Shown one piece after another: positions 7,824 to 15,730 of a stretch of DNA of 64,000 nt (within the stretch, counting starts at the first letter, position 1; each line of letters opens with the position of its first letter). Made by a program: the position numbers and the translations under genes. Below the pieces are notes generated by a model. It saw only the letters and a list, made by a program, of their open reading frames with translations, did no database searches and was not told the origin of the DNA. The stretch is from the NCBI RefSeq assembly GCF_016741775.1, contig NZ_JAERRK010000008.1, positions 1 to 64,000 of the forward strand, read 5' to 3'. Source of the stretch: Streptomyces actinomycinicus (GTDB lineage Bacteria; Actinomycetota; Actinomycetes; Streptomycetales; Streptomycetaceae).

Positions 7824-9275
7824 ATGTCCCGACATGTCCCCCGCGCTGTCAGTCTGGCCGCATCCGTGGCGTGGGGCGAGTTGCGCCACGATCCCGCCCG
7901 GGCCGCGCTGCTCGGCGTACGACTGCTGCCGGCGGCCGTGCGCCGCCGGGTGGGGCCGGTGGAGCGGTGGCTGTCGGCGCGGGCCCGTGCCACGGGTCCC
8001 GGCGCGGCGCCGTCCGCCGTCCGGGTGATCGCGCCCGCCGGGCGGCCGGTACGTCCCGTGCCCGGCCGGGTGCTGCATCTGGTGACCAACTCGCTGCCGT
8101 TCGCCCACGCCGGGTACACCGTGCGCACGCAGAAGCTCGCCGAGGCCCAGCGGGCCGCCGGGCTCGACCCGCACGTCGTGACCCGGATCGGGTTCCCGGT
8201 GACGCGCGGGGTGCTGGACGCCTCGCCGGTGCAGACGGTGTCCGGGGTGCCGCAGCACCGGCTGCTGCCCGCCCGGCTGCCGTACGGGCAGGGTGCGCTG
8301 CTGGCCCGCAACGCCGAACTCGCGGGGCGGCTGGTGGAGCGGCTGCGGCCGGCCGTGCTGCACGCGGCCACCGACCACGGCAACGGGCGGGTGGCCCTCG
8401 CCCTGCGGGAGGCCTACGGGCTGCCGGTGGTCTACGAGGTGCGGGGCTTCCTGGAGGAGACCTGGCTGACCCAGGACCCGGCGCGCAGTCCGCTGGATCC
8501 CGTGTACCGGACGCGGCGCGAGCTGGAGACGCACTGCATGCGGGAGGCCGACCTGGTGCTGACGCTGGGTGCGGCGATGAAGGCCGAGATCGTGGCGCGG
8601 GGGGTGCCCGGGGAGCGGGTGCTGCTCGTGCCGAACGCCGTGGACGGGATGTTCCTGGCGCCGCCGCCGGACGGGGCGCCGGTGCGTGCCCGTCTCGGTA
8701 TCGCGCCGGACGAGTACGTGGTGGGCACGGTGAGCAGCCTGACCCCGCACGAGGGGATCGCTACGTTGCTCCATGCGGGTGTCGAGCTGAGACGGCGCGG
8801 AGTTCCGCTGCGGCTGCTGATCGTGGGCGACGGTCCGGAGCGCGGGGCGCTGCAGCGGCTGGCCGCCCGGCTGGGCCTGGACGACGGCGCCGTGCTGTTC
8901 ACCGGCCGCGTCCCGCACTCCCAAGTGCGGGAGTTCCACGCGGTGTTGGATGTGTTCGCGGTGCCGCGCACCGACGAGCGGGTCTGCCATCTGGTGACCC
9001 CTCTCAAACCGGTCGAAGCGATGGCGAGCGGTCTTCCCGTCACGGCCAGTGATGTCACCGCCATGCGAGAACTGGTCGAACCGGAGGTTAACGGACGACT
9101 AATTCCCCACGGATCCCCCCTTGCCTGGGCAGATGCGATCGAAATGGTGCTTTACAGTCATAAGCGGCGGCTCGAATGGGGAGCCGCCGCTCGCGCGACG
9201 GTTGCGCGGGAACGCACCTGGGACCGGGTCGCCGCGACGACCCTCGAGGCGTATCGCTCTCTCGGATGCGTCTGA
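7824..9275 (+). CDS. Glycosyltransferase family 4
   Basis: A 483-residue GT-B glycosyltransferase. An N-terminal ~75-residue extension precedes the acceptor domain, which starts at VLHLVTNSLPFAHAGYT. The donor domain shows VGTVSSLTPHEGIATLLHA, IVGDGPERGAL and the PLKPVEAMASGLPVTAS segment with the usual acidic/nucleotide-binding positions. The ATG at 7824 is used because no closer start with a ribosome site exists; the longer frame runs through the divergent promoter. It is followed 49 bp later by wecC and should add a sugar to the lipid-linked or growing surface polymer. The final ~60 codons have lower GC3 than neighbours, including CTA and ATT codons. Confidence 0.88.
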   Translation: MSRHVPRAVSLAASVAWGELRHDPARAALLGVRLLPAAVRRRVGPVERWLSARARATGPGAAPSAVRVIAPAGRPVRPVPGRVLHLVTNSLPFAHAGYTVRTQKLAEAQRAAGLDPHVVTRIGFPVTRGVLDASPVQTVSGVPQHRLLPARLPYGQGALLARNAELAGRLVERLRPAVLHAATDHGNGRVALALREAYGLPVVYEVRGFLEETWLTQDPARSPLDPVYRTRRELETHCMREADLVLTLGAAMKAEIVARGVPGERVLLVPNAVDGMFLAPPPDGAPVRARLGIAPDEYVVGTVSSLTPHEGIATLLHAGVELRRRGVPLRLLIVGDGPERGALQRLAARLGLDDGAVLFTGRVPHSQVREFHAVLDVFAVPRTDERVCHLVTPLKPVEAMASGLPVTASDVTAMRELVEPEVNGRLIPHGSPLAWADAIEMVLYSHKRRLEWGAAARATVARERTWDRVAATTLEAYRSLGCV

Positions 9276-9324
9276 GGCCCCGCGCACCCTTACCAGTCCA
9301 GCCGTGAAGGCCGGGTGACGCCCT

Positions 9325-10737
9325 ATGCAGGTCGAACGGATACAACCGCTCTGGCACGAGGAGCGGGACGACAGCGAACCGCTCGGGCACGAGGAGCGGG
9401 ACGACAGCCAGCCGCTCGGGGACGAGGAGCGGGACGACAGCGAACCGCTCGGGGACGAGGAGCGGGACGGACCGGACGGCGACGTCGAACTCGCCGTGAT
9501 CGGGCTCGGTTACGTCGGACTGCCGCTGGCCCGGGAGGCGTCCGCGGTGGGCCTGCGCGTGCTGGGCCTGGACCGCGACCCGCGCGTCGTGCGGGGACTG
9601 AACGCCGGACGTTCGCACGTCGACGACGTGTCCGACGAGGACGTCCGCCGGATGCGGGACGCCGGTTTCACCGCCACCACCGACGAGGCCTGCCTGGCAC
9701 GCGCCCAGACCGTGGTCATCTGTGTGCCGACACCGCTGGGCGATGACGGCGGGCCGGACCTGGGCGCGGTCGTCTCGGCCGCCCGCGCGGTGGCCGGCAG
9801 GCTCCGCCGCGGCCGGCTGGTGGTGCTGGAGTCCACCACCTATCCCGGCACCACCGAGGAGGTCGTCCGGCCCCTGCTGGAGGAGTCCGGACTGCGCGCC
9901 GGCGAGGACTTCGCCCTCGCCTTCTCACCGGAACGCATCGACCCCGGCAACACCCGGCACGGGCTGCGCGAGACCCCGAAGGTGGTCGGCGGCTGCACCC
10001 CGTCCTGCGCGCTGCGCGCGGTGACGTTCTACGGCAAGTTCGTGGACATGGTGGTCCAGGCCAAGGGCACCCGCGAGGCCGAGATGGCCAAGCTGCTGGA
10101 GAACACCTACCGGCACGTCAACATCGCGCTGGTCAACGAACTGGCCGTCATCAGCAGGGAACTGCGCGTGGACGTGTGGGACGCGATCCGCTGCGCGGCG
10201 ACCAAGCCGTTCGGCTTCCAGGCCTTCCGGCCGAGCCCCGGAGTGGGCGGCCACTGCATCCCCATCGACCCCAACTACCTGTCGTACAAGGTGCGTTCGT
10301 CGCTGGGCTACGAGTTCCGGTTCGTCGAGCTGGCCCAGGAGATCAACCGGCGGATGCCGGAGTACGTGGTGCGCCGCGCCCAGGACCTGCTCAATTCCGC
10401 GGGGCGCCCGCTGCACGGCTCCCGGGTGCTGCTGCTCGGGGTCACCTACAAGCCGGACGTCGCCGATGTGCGGGAGACCCCGGCGGCACCGGTGGCCCGG
10501 CTGCTGCGGGAGCGGGAGGCCGAGATCGCCTTCCACGATCCGCACGTCCGGCAGTGGTCGGCCGACGGGCGGCCCGTCCCGCGCGTCGGCGACCTGACGG
10601 CCGCGCTGCGCGAGCACGACCTGACGATCCTGCTCCAGGACCACTCCGCCTACGACCTGCCGGCCCTCGCGGACGAGGCGCGGCTGCTGTTCGACACCCG
10701 CGGACGGATCTTCAGGCCCGGCGTCGAGGTCCTGTAG
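9325..10737 (+). CDS. wecC: UDP-N-acetyl-D-mannosaminuronic acid / UDP-glucose-type dehydrogenase
   Basis: An NAD-dependent, two-step oxidising nucleotide-sugar dehydrogenase that turns the C6 alcohol of a UDP-sugar into a carboxylate. The GLGYVGLP dinucleotide motif is at residues 60-67, ESTTYPGTTEE at 169-179, SPERIDPG at 201-208, and the catalytic cysteine is Cys311 in GGHCIPIDP. Family context (WecC/CapL branch) and the epimerase gene in the same locus argue for UDP-ManNAc as substrate, giving UDP-ManNAcA; UDP-Glc cannot be excluded. Unusual feature: residues ~12-50 before the enzyme core are an acidic repeat encoded by a 33-bp tandem repeat. The gene sits 49 bp after the glycosyltransferase and 50 bp before another. 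Confidence 0.92.
   Translation: MQVERIQPLWHEERDDSEPLGHEERDDSQPLGDEERDDSEPLGDEERDGPDGDVELAVIGLGYVGLPLAREASAVGLRVLGLDRDPRVVRGLNAGRSHVDDVSDEDVRRMRDAGFTATTDEACLARAQTVVICVPTPLGDDGGPDLGAVVSAARAVAGRLRRGRLVVLESTTYPGTTEEVVRPLLEESGLRAGEDFALAFSPERIDPGNTRHGLRETPKVVGGCTPSCALRAVTFYGKFVDMVVQAKGTREAEMAKLLENTYRHVNIALVNELAVISRELRVDVWDAIRCAATKPFGFQAFRPSPGVGGHCIPIDPNYLSYKVRSSLGYEFRFVELAQEINRRMPEYVVRRAQDLLNSAGRPLHGSRVLLLGVTYKPDVADVRETPAAPVARLLREREAEIAFHDPHVRQWSADGRPVPRVGDLTAALREHDLTILLQDHSAYDLPALADEARLLFDTRGRIFRPGVEVL
9358..9470 (+). repeat. 33-bp tandem repeat (3.4 copies) inside wecC
   Basis: Units start at 9358, 9391, 9424 and 9457, with only a few substitutions between copies. Each encodes the 11-residue unit EERDDSEPLG plus H or D, forming an acidic N-terminal tail ahead of the dehydrogenase core. 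Confidence 0.9.
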
Positions 10738-10787
10738 CCCCCGCCTCGGCAACCGCCCCGCCCGGCGGGGAGTGGAAAGGCACCGCC

Positions 10788-11999
10788 ATGCGGATACTCG
10801 TCGTCACCGTCGTCCACCATCCCGAGGACGCGCGGATCCTGCACCGCGAGATCGCCGCGCTGCACGAGCGCGGCCACGAGGTGGTGTACGCGGCCCCGTT
10901 CACCGCCCGTGGCACGGCCCCCCGGCCGGAGGTCGAGGGCGTGGACCTGCCCCGCGCGTCCGGCCGGGACCGGGTCGCGGCACTGCGCGCGGCCCGGTCG
11001 CTGCTGGCCGAGCGCGGCCCGGTGGCGGACGTGATCCTGCTGCACGATCCGGAGCTGCTGCTGGCCCTGCCCGGCACGCTGCGCCGCCTGCGGCGGGAGG
11101 GTCCGGCCCCGGTGACCGTGTGGGACGTCCACGAGGACACGGCGGCGGCGCTGGTCATGAAGGCCTGGGTGCCCCGGGTGCTGCGCCCGCCGCTGCGCAC
11201 GGCGGTACGGGCGGCCGAGCGGCTGGCGGAGCGCCGGCTGCGGCTGCTGCTCGCCGAGGACGCCTACCGTTCCCGCTTCCGCCGGGCCCATCCCGTCGTC
11301 CCCAACCTCGCCACCCCGCCGGCCGGACCGCCGCCACCGCCCGGGAACGACCGGGTCGTCTATCTCGGGCAGCTGTCCCGGGCGCGCGGTGCGCTCGACC
11401 TGATCGCCACGGCGCGGCTGCTGGCTCCGGACGTCGGCGTCGAGGCGATCGGCGCTGCGGATCCCGACGTGCGGGACGCCCTGCAGGCGGCCGACCGGGA
11501 CGGGGTGTTGCGCTGGCGCGGCTTCCTGCCCAACGACCGCGCCCTGGCCCGGCTGGAGGGCGCCCTGGCCGGCTTGTCCCTCCTGCACGACCAGCCCAAC
11601 TACCGCCACTCCCGGCCCACGAAGGTCGTCGAGTACATGGCCCATGGCGTCCCCGTCGTCACCACCCCCACCCCGCTGGCGGCGGAGCTGGTCGAGCGGC
11701 ACGGCTGCGGTCTGGTGGTGCCGTACGAGGACCCGCCGGCCGCGGCCGCCGCGCTCCGCCGGCTCGCCCGGGACAGCCGGCTGCGACTGGACGCGGCCCG
11801 GCTGGGACGCGCGGCCGCCCTGTCGGAGCTGAACTGGGGGCACCGGGCGGCGGGCTTCGTGGACCAGCTCGAGGCGTGGGTCGAGGAGGAGACGGCCGGG
11901 GTGCCGGTGGCGGCCGGCACGGCGGGCGCCGGCCAGGGGGTGGTCAGGGGCGCGCGGCGGCGTCGAGCAGGGGCCCGAGTTCCCGCACGACCGTGGTGA
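10788..11999 (+). CDS. Glycosyltransferase family 4
   Basis: A 403-residue GT-B glycosyltransferase beginning MRILVVTVVHHPEDARIL, with HDPELLLALP at ~85 and a donor domain containing RVVYLGQLSRARGALDLI and the SRPTKVVEYMAHGVPVVTT motif typical of GT4 nucleotide-sugar binding. The ATG at 10788 follows a GGAAAGG site. It is 50 bp after wecC in the same direction, so it is probably the third gene of the rightward arm. Its last 19 codons, which are Arg-rich, overlap the convergent TetR gene by 56 bp, so the true end of the conserved domain is near residue 375. Confidence 0.88.
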   Translation: MRILVVTVVHHPEDARILHREIAALHERGHEVVYAAPFTARGTAPRPEVEGVDLPRASGRDRVAALRAARSLLAERGPVADVILLHDPELLLALPGTLRRLRREGPAPVTVWDVHEDTAAALVMKAWVPRVLRPPLRTAVRAAERLAERRLRLLLAEDAYRSRFRRAHPVVPNLATPPAGPPPPPGNDRVVYLGQLSRARGALDLIATARLLAPDVGVEAIGAADPDVRDALQAADRDGVLRWRGFLPNDRALARLEGALAGLSLLHDQPNYRHSRPTKVVEYMAHGVPVVTTPTPLAAELVERHGCGLVVPYEDPPAAAAALRRLARDSRLRLDAARLGRAAALSELNWGHRAAGFVDQLEAWVEEETAGVPVAAGTAGAGQGVVRGARRRRAGARVPARPW

Positions 12000-12534
12000 G
12001 GGGCCGTACGTCCCGCTCCGCACGCGCCATCAGGATGGCGCCTTCCAGGGTGCTGATCATCAGCGTGGCCAGGGACCCGGTGCGGGCCGCGGGGACTCCC
12101 ATGCCGGTGAGGGCCGCGGCGAGCGGCTCCCGCCAGGCCGCGAACGCGGCGGCCACCGCCTCCCGGGTGGAGTCGCCGGAGGACGCGCAGTCGACCGTGG
12201 CGGCGGCGACCGGGCACCCCGCCCCGAAACCGTCCGCCGCGTACTCGTCGGTCCACTGCGCGGCCATCGCCGCGAACAGAGCGCTCGGGCTCGGTTCGTC
12301 CAGCCCCGCAAGGAAGCGTGCGATCCGTTTGCCCGCGTAAACCCCGGCCCAGGCGACGGCCTCGTTGACCAGTTGCTCCTTGCCGCCCGGGAAGTAGTGC
12401 TGGAGGGAGCCGCGGGGGGCGCCGGCGTGTGCGGCCACCTCGCGCATGCCGGTCGCGGTGACCCCGTCGCGCCGGATCAGCTGGGCGGCACTGAAGACCA
12501 TCCGCTCCCGCGGTCCGGGACGCGCCTGCGTCAT
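11944..12534 (-). CDS. TetR family regulator (LmrA/YxaF-like)
   Basis: A 196-residue repressor. The HTH occupies residues ~9-55 (MREVAAHAGAPRGSLQHYFPGGKEQL) and the C-terminal domain carries the GCPVAAATVD segment typical of the LmrA/YxaF group, which controls efflux and oxidoreductase genes. The ATG at 12534 has a GGAGG site 6 nt upstream. It is divergent from the dehydrogenase gene at 12636, and the gap holds two identical 18-bp palindromes, so the protein very probably represses both genes. Its 3' end overlaps the convergent glycosyltransferase gene by 56 bp. Confidence 0.92.
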   Translation of the reverse strand: MTQARPGPRERMVFSAAQLIRRDGVTATGMREVAAHAGAPRGSLQHYFPGGKEQLVNEAVAWAGVYAGKRIARFLAGLDEPSPSALFAAMAAQWTDEYAADGFGAGCPVAAATVDCASSGDSTREAVAAAFAAWREPLAAALTGMGVPAARTGSLATLMISTLEGAILMARAERDVRPLTTVVRELGPLLDAAARP

Positions 12535-12561
12535 CGTCGACCTCCGTTCCTCGCCCTCACC

Positions 12562-12606
12562 CTATGACCACTGTCATAGCGCCCGCTACTATGACCACTG
12601 TCATAG
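12562..12606. promoter_or_regulatory. Two tandem 18-bp operators for the divergent TetR
   Basis: Two identical copies of CTATGACCACTGTCATAG (12562-12579 and 12589-12606), each with perfect 7-bp arms CTATGAC/GTCATAG and a 4-nt spacer, are centred 27 bp apart. A TACTAT hexamer at 12587-12592 overlaps the second copy and could be the -10 of the dehydrogenase promoter, so binding would block transcription. Confidence 0.8.
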
Positions 12607-12635
12607 TCAGCCCGTGCTGCGAAGGGCGGCCTCCC

Positions 12636-13607
12636 GTGCGCGTCGGATTCATCGGTCTCGGAGTGATGGGCCGGCCCATGGCCCTGCGCCTGGCGTCCGC
12701 CGGTACCCCCTTGCTGGTCTGGAACCGCACACCCGGCCGCGCCGAGCCGCTGCGGGCGGCCGGGGCCGAGGTGGCCGCGGACGCCGGGGAGGTGTTCACG
12801 CGGACGGAGGTGGTGCTGCTGATGCTCGCCGACGAGGCCGCGCTGGACGCGGTGCTCGGCCGGGGCACGCCCGCCCTGGCCGCGCGGGTCGCCGGCCGGA
12901 CCGTCGTGCACATGGGCACGACCTCCCCGGAGTACTCCCGCACGCTCCAGGCCGAGATCCGCGCCGCCGGCGGCCGGTACGTCGAGGCGCCCGTGTCCGG
13001 CTCCCGGGTGCCGGCGGAGCAGGGGCAGCTGGTGGCGATGCTGGCCGGTGAGGAGGCCGCCGTGGCCGCCGTACGGCCGCTGCTCGCCCCGATGTGCCGG
13101 GAGACGTTCGTCTGCGGTCCGGCGCCGGGCGCGCTGCTGATGAAGCTGTCGGTGAACCTGTTCCTGATCACCCTCGTCACCGGGCTCACCGAGGCGTTCC
13201 ACTTCGCCGAGCGGCAGGGCCTGGACCGCCGGCTGTTCCTGGAGGTCCTGGACGCGGGCCCGATGGCCAGCGGGGTCTCCCGGATGAAGGCGCCGAAGCT
13301 GCGCGAGCGGGATTTCGCGGTGCAGGCTGCGGCGCTGGACGTACTGAAGAACAACCGGCTGATCGCCGAGGCGGCCCGCGGGGCGCGGCTCGCCTCGCCG
13401 CTGCTCGACGTCTGCCACACGCTGTTCGAGGAGACGGTGGCCCACGGGTACGGCGGCGAGGACATGGTCGCCGTGCTCCGGGCGATCGAGGCACGCACCG
13501 CCGACGCCCGCCGGCCCGGCCGCGGGCCGGCCTCCGGGGATCCCGTACGCCCGCCCGGCGTACAGCCGCAGCACCGGCCGGCGCCCGCGGACCACGGCGG
13601 CCGGTAG
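12636..13607 (+). CDS. NAD(P)-dependent oxidoreductase, beta-hydroxyacid dehydrogenase family
   Basis: A 323-residue enzyme of the 3-hydroxyisobutyrate/tartronate-semialdehyde dehydrogenase and imine-reductase superfamily. The dinucleotide fold begins GFIGLGVMGRPMALRL. The substrate loop EAPVSGSRVPAEQGQL and the catalytic-lysine helix LLMKLSVNLFLI are present, with Lys at the family position, followed by a helical C-terminal domain. A GTG at 12636 with GGGCGG upstream is chosen because the frame's earlier ATG (12564) lies inside the operator. About 30 low-complexity residues extend the C-terminus. Divergence from the TetR gene with paired operators implies induction by the TetR ligand, perhaps the enzyme's substrate. 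Confidence 0.87.
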   Translation: MRVGFIGLGVMGRPMALRLASAGTPLLVWNRTPGRAEPLRAAGAEVAADAGEVFTRTEVVLLMLADEAALDAVLGRGTPALAARVAGRTVVHMGTTSPEYSRTLQAEIRAAGGRYVEAPVSGSRVPAEQGQLVAMLAGEEAAVAAVRPLLAPMCRETFVCGPAPGALLMKLSVNLFLITLVTGLTEAFHFAERQGLDRRLFLEVLDAGPMASGVSRMKAPKLRERDFAVQAAALDVLKNNRLIAEAARGARLASPLLDVCHTLFEETVAHGYGGEDMVAVLRAIEARTADARRPGRGPASGDPVRPPGVQPQHRPAPADHGGR

Positions 13608-13703
13608 CCGTCCCGGTCCGGATGTGTTCCGGGGACGTCCCGGCAGGGCGGGACCTTCCCGAAGGTCTCGTGGTGCGGGGCGCGGAGATCGGACCCGGCC
13701 GAA

Positions 13704-13741
13704 GTAGACACTGTCTACGAGGCCTGGTAGACAGTGTCTAT
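13704..13741. promoter_or_regulatory. Paired palindromic operator overlapping a TetR start codon
   Basis: Two 15-bp near-palindromes, GTAGACACTGTCTAC (13704-13718) and GTAGACAGTGTCTAT (13727-13741), lie 23 bp apart and are also inverted copies of each other, forming a larger 14-bp-arm inverted repeat. The second covers the ATG of the TetR gene at 13740, suggesting autorepression of this gene and the coupled exporter. Confidence 0.78.
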
Positions 13742-14321
13742 GACCGAGTCCGACATCAGCCTGCGGGACCGCCTGGTCGACGTCGGCGTGCAACTGCTGG
13801 CCGCCGAGGGGTTGCAGGCCCTGACCCTGAGGGAGATCGCCCGGCGCGCCGGCGTCTCGCACGGGGCGCCGCGCCGCTACTTCCCCACCCACCTCGAACT
13901 GCTGTCGGCCATCGCCCGCCGCGGCTTCGCCGACCTGGCCGGGCGGGCGCACGGCGCGCTCGCGCGGGAGACCGGCGGGCCACGCGCACGGGTGGGCGCG
14001 CTGGCCCGGACCTACCTGGAGTTCGCCCTGGACGAGCCGGGCATGTACGAGCTGATGTTCCGTCACGACCTGCTGGAAAGCGGACACCTGGGCCTGCGCG
14101 GGACGAGCCTGCCACTGTTCGGGCAGCTCGCCGGCCTGGTCGCGGAGGTACGCCCGGAAGCCGACGCCCGCCGGGTGGCCGGCGCCCTGTGGGCCGGCCT
14201 GCACGGGATCGCCCAGCTGTGGCGCTGGGGCAGTCTGCAACTCGCCGCGGGCGAAGAAGACTTCGGCCCGCTGCTCGACACCGTGCTGACCGCGCACCTC
14301 GGCCCCGAGGCCGGCCGGTGA
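13740..14321 (+). CDS. TetR family regulator (WHG-domain type)
   Basis: A 193-residue repressor. The HTH spans ~10-55 (LREIARRAGVSHGAPRRYFPTHLELL), and the C-terminal ligand domain with YLEFALDEPGMYELMF resembles the TetR_C_33/WHG family. The ATG at 13740 is preferred. There is no good ribosome site at a suitable distance (GAGG lies about 17 nt upstream), and the start sits in a palindromic operator, consistent with a leaderless, autoregulated message; a GTG two codons earlier is an alternative. Its stop overlaps the MFS start by GTGA, so regulator and exporter form one unit. Confidence 0.9.
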   Translation: MTESDISLRDRLVDVGVQLLAAEGLQALTLREIARRAGVSHGAPRRYFPTHLELLSAIARRGFADLAGRAHGALARETGGPRARVGALARTYLEFALDEPGMYELMFRHDLLESGHLGLRGTSLPLFGQLAGLVAEVRPEADARRVAGALWAGLHGIAQLWRWGSLQLAAGEEDFGPLLDTVLTAHLGPEAGR

Positions 14322-15667
14322 ACCGGGGCTGGACGCTGACGAGCAGCGTGGCGGGGGCGGTGGTGGTCGCCCTGGACGGCACGGTCCTCACGGTCGCGCA
14401 GCCCGATCTGCAACGGGAGTTGCACGCGTCGTTCGCCGAGGTGCAGTGGACCAGCACCGCCTACCTCGTCGTGGTGGCGAGTCTGCTGGTGTTCGCGGGG
14501 CGGCTCGGTGACCGGTACGGGCAGCGGCGCGTGTTCGGGCTCGGGATGCTGGGCTTCGGCGCGGCCTCGGCCGGTATCGGACTCGCGCCCGGGGTGGGGT
14601 GGGTGATCGGACTGCGGGCGGTGCAGGGGCTGTTCGGGGCCCTGTCGCAGCCCGCCACACTGGGCATGCTGCGGATCGCGTATCCGCCGGACCGTCTCGC
14701 CCGGCCGCTGGCCGTGCGGACCGTCGCGATCGGGCTGGCGGCGGCAGCGGGGCCACTGCTGGGCGGGGCGCTGGTGACGGGTTCGGGCTGGCGGGCGGTG
14801 TTCTTCGTCAACGTGCTGCCCGCGCTCGTCTTCGGCCTGCCGGCCCTGCTGGGTCCGGACCGGCGCCCGGCGCCCGCCCGGACCCCGCTGGACCTGCCCG
14901 GGGCCCTGCTGCTCGCGGTGACGCTGGCCTGTCTGGTGTACGCGCTCACGGCGCGGCCCGTGTCCGGCGCGGCCCTCGCGCTCGCCGTGCTCACGGCCGC
15001 GCTCCTCGTGCGGCACGAACGGCGCACGGCGAGCCCGCTGTTGCCGGCCGCGGTGATCGGCTCCCGGGCGGTCGGAGCGGCGCTCGGCATCCTGATCGCC
15101 GTCTCCGCGTCCCTGTCCGGCACCCTGTTCGTCGCCACGTACGTCCTGCAACGCCACCTGGGACTCGACCCGTTCGCCAGCGCGCTGCGCAGCCTGCCGC
15201 TCGCGGTGCTGATGGTGCTGTCGGCGGCCCTGTGCCCCGCCCTGCTGCGCCGCCGCGGCGCCCGCCGTACGACCGCAGGAGCAACCGTGGCGCTCGCGCT
15301 CGGCGTCCTCCTGCTGTCCCGGACCACCTCGCCGGCCGGGCTCGGCTGCGGATTCGCGCTGCTGGGCGCCGGATTCGGCACGGTGATGGTGGCGGCCACC
15401 CAGGTGATCGTGCGGCGGGCGGAGCCGGAGGTGGCGGGAGTCGCCGGCGGACTGCAGCAGACCGCGCTGAACGTCGGCCCCGCCGTGGGCGTGGCCGCGG
15501 CGGCCGCACTGCTCGGCGCGGGCACCGGGCCGGCGCTGCTCGGCCTGGCCTGCCTGGCCGCGCTCGCCCTGCCCGCCGCCCGTGCGCTGCCGGGACCGGC
15601 CGGGACCGTACCTCCCGCGGACACTCGCGGTGAGCCGGTCCCGGCGGGTGGTCCTGCGCGACGATGA
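14318..15667 (+). CDS. MFS drug exporter (DHA2/EmrB-QacA type)
   Basis: A 449-residue inner-membrane proton-coupled exporter. Hydrophobic segments begin at residue ~8. Family motifs include LDGTVLTVAQPDLQ in TM1 (motif D1), GRLGDRYGQRRVF between TM2 and TM3 (motif A), RAVQGLFGALSQPATL, and GPLLGGALVTGSGWRAVFFVN (motif C and the WRxxFFxN hallmark of DHA2). The GTG at 14318 overlaps the TetR stop (GTGA), giving translational coupling. Probably exports the toxic ligand that releases the TetR; the substrate is unknown. The product ends with a short Pro/Ala tail. Confidence 0.92.
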   Translation: MNRGWTLTSSVAGAVVVALDGTVLTVAQPDLQRELHASFAEVQWTSTAYLVVVASLLVFAGRLGDRYGQRRVFGLGMLGFGAASAGIGLAPGVGWVIGLRAVQGLFGALSQPATLGMLRIAYPPDRLARPLAVRTVAIGLAAAAGPLLGGALVTGSGWRAVFFVNVLPALVFGLPALLGPDRRPAPARTPLDLPGALLLAVTLACLVYALTARPVSGAALALAVLTAALLVRHERRTASPLLPAAVIGSRAVGAALGILIAVSASLSGTLFVATYVLQRHLGLDPFASALRSLPLAVLMVLSAALCPALLRRRGARRTTAGATVALALGVLLLSRTTSPAGLGCGFALLGAGFGTVMVAATQVIVRRAEPEVAGVAGGLQQTALNVGPAVGVAAAAALLGAGTGPALLGLACLAALALPAARALPGPAGTVPPADTRGEPVPAGGPARR

Positions 15668-15730
15668 GAGGGCGACGGCCGGGCGGGGCAGCCGGGCCGC
15701 ACCGGGGACGACGCGACCGGAGGACGAGCG

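Noticed and set aside
12564..12635. ATG start of the dehydrogenase at 12564
   Set aside because: It lies within the operator and lacks a ribosome site; the Rossmann motif starts right after the GTG at 12636.
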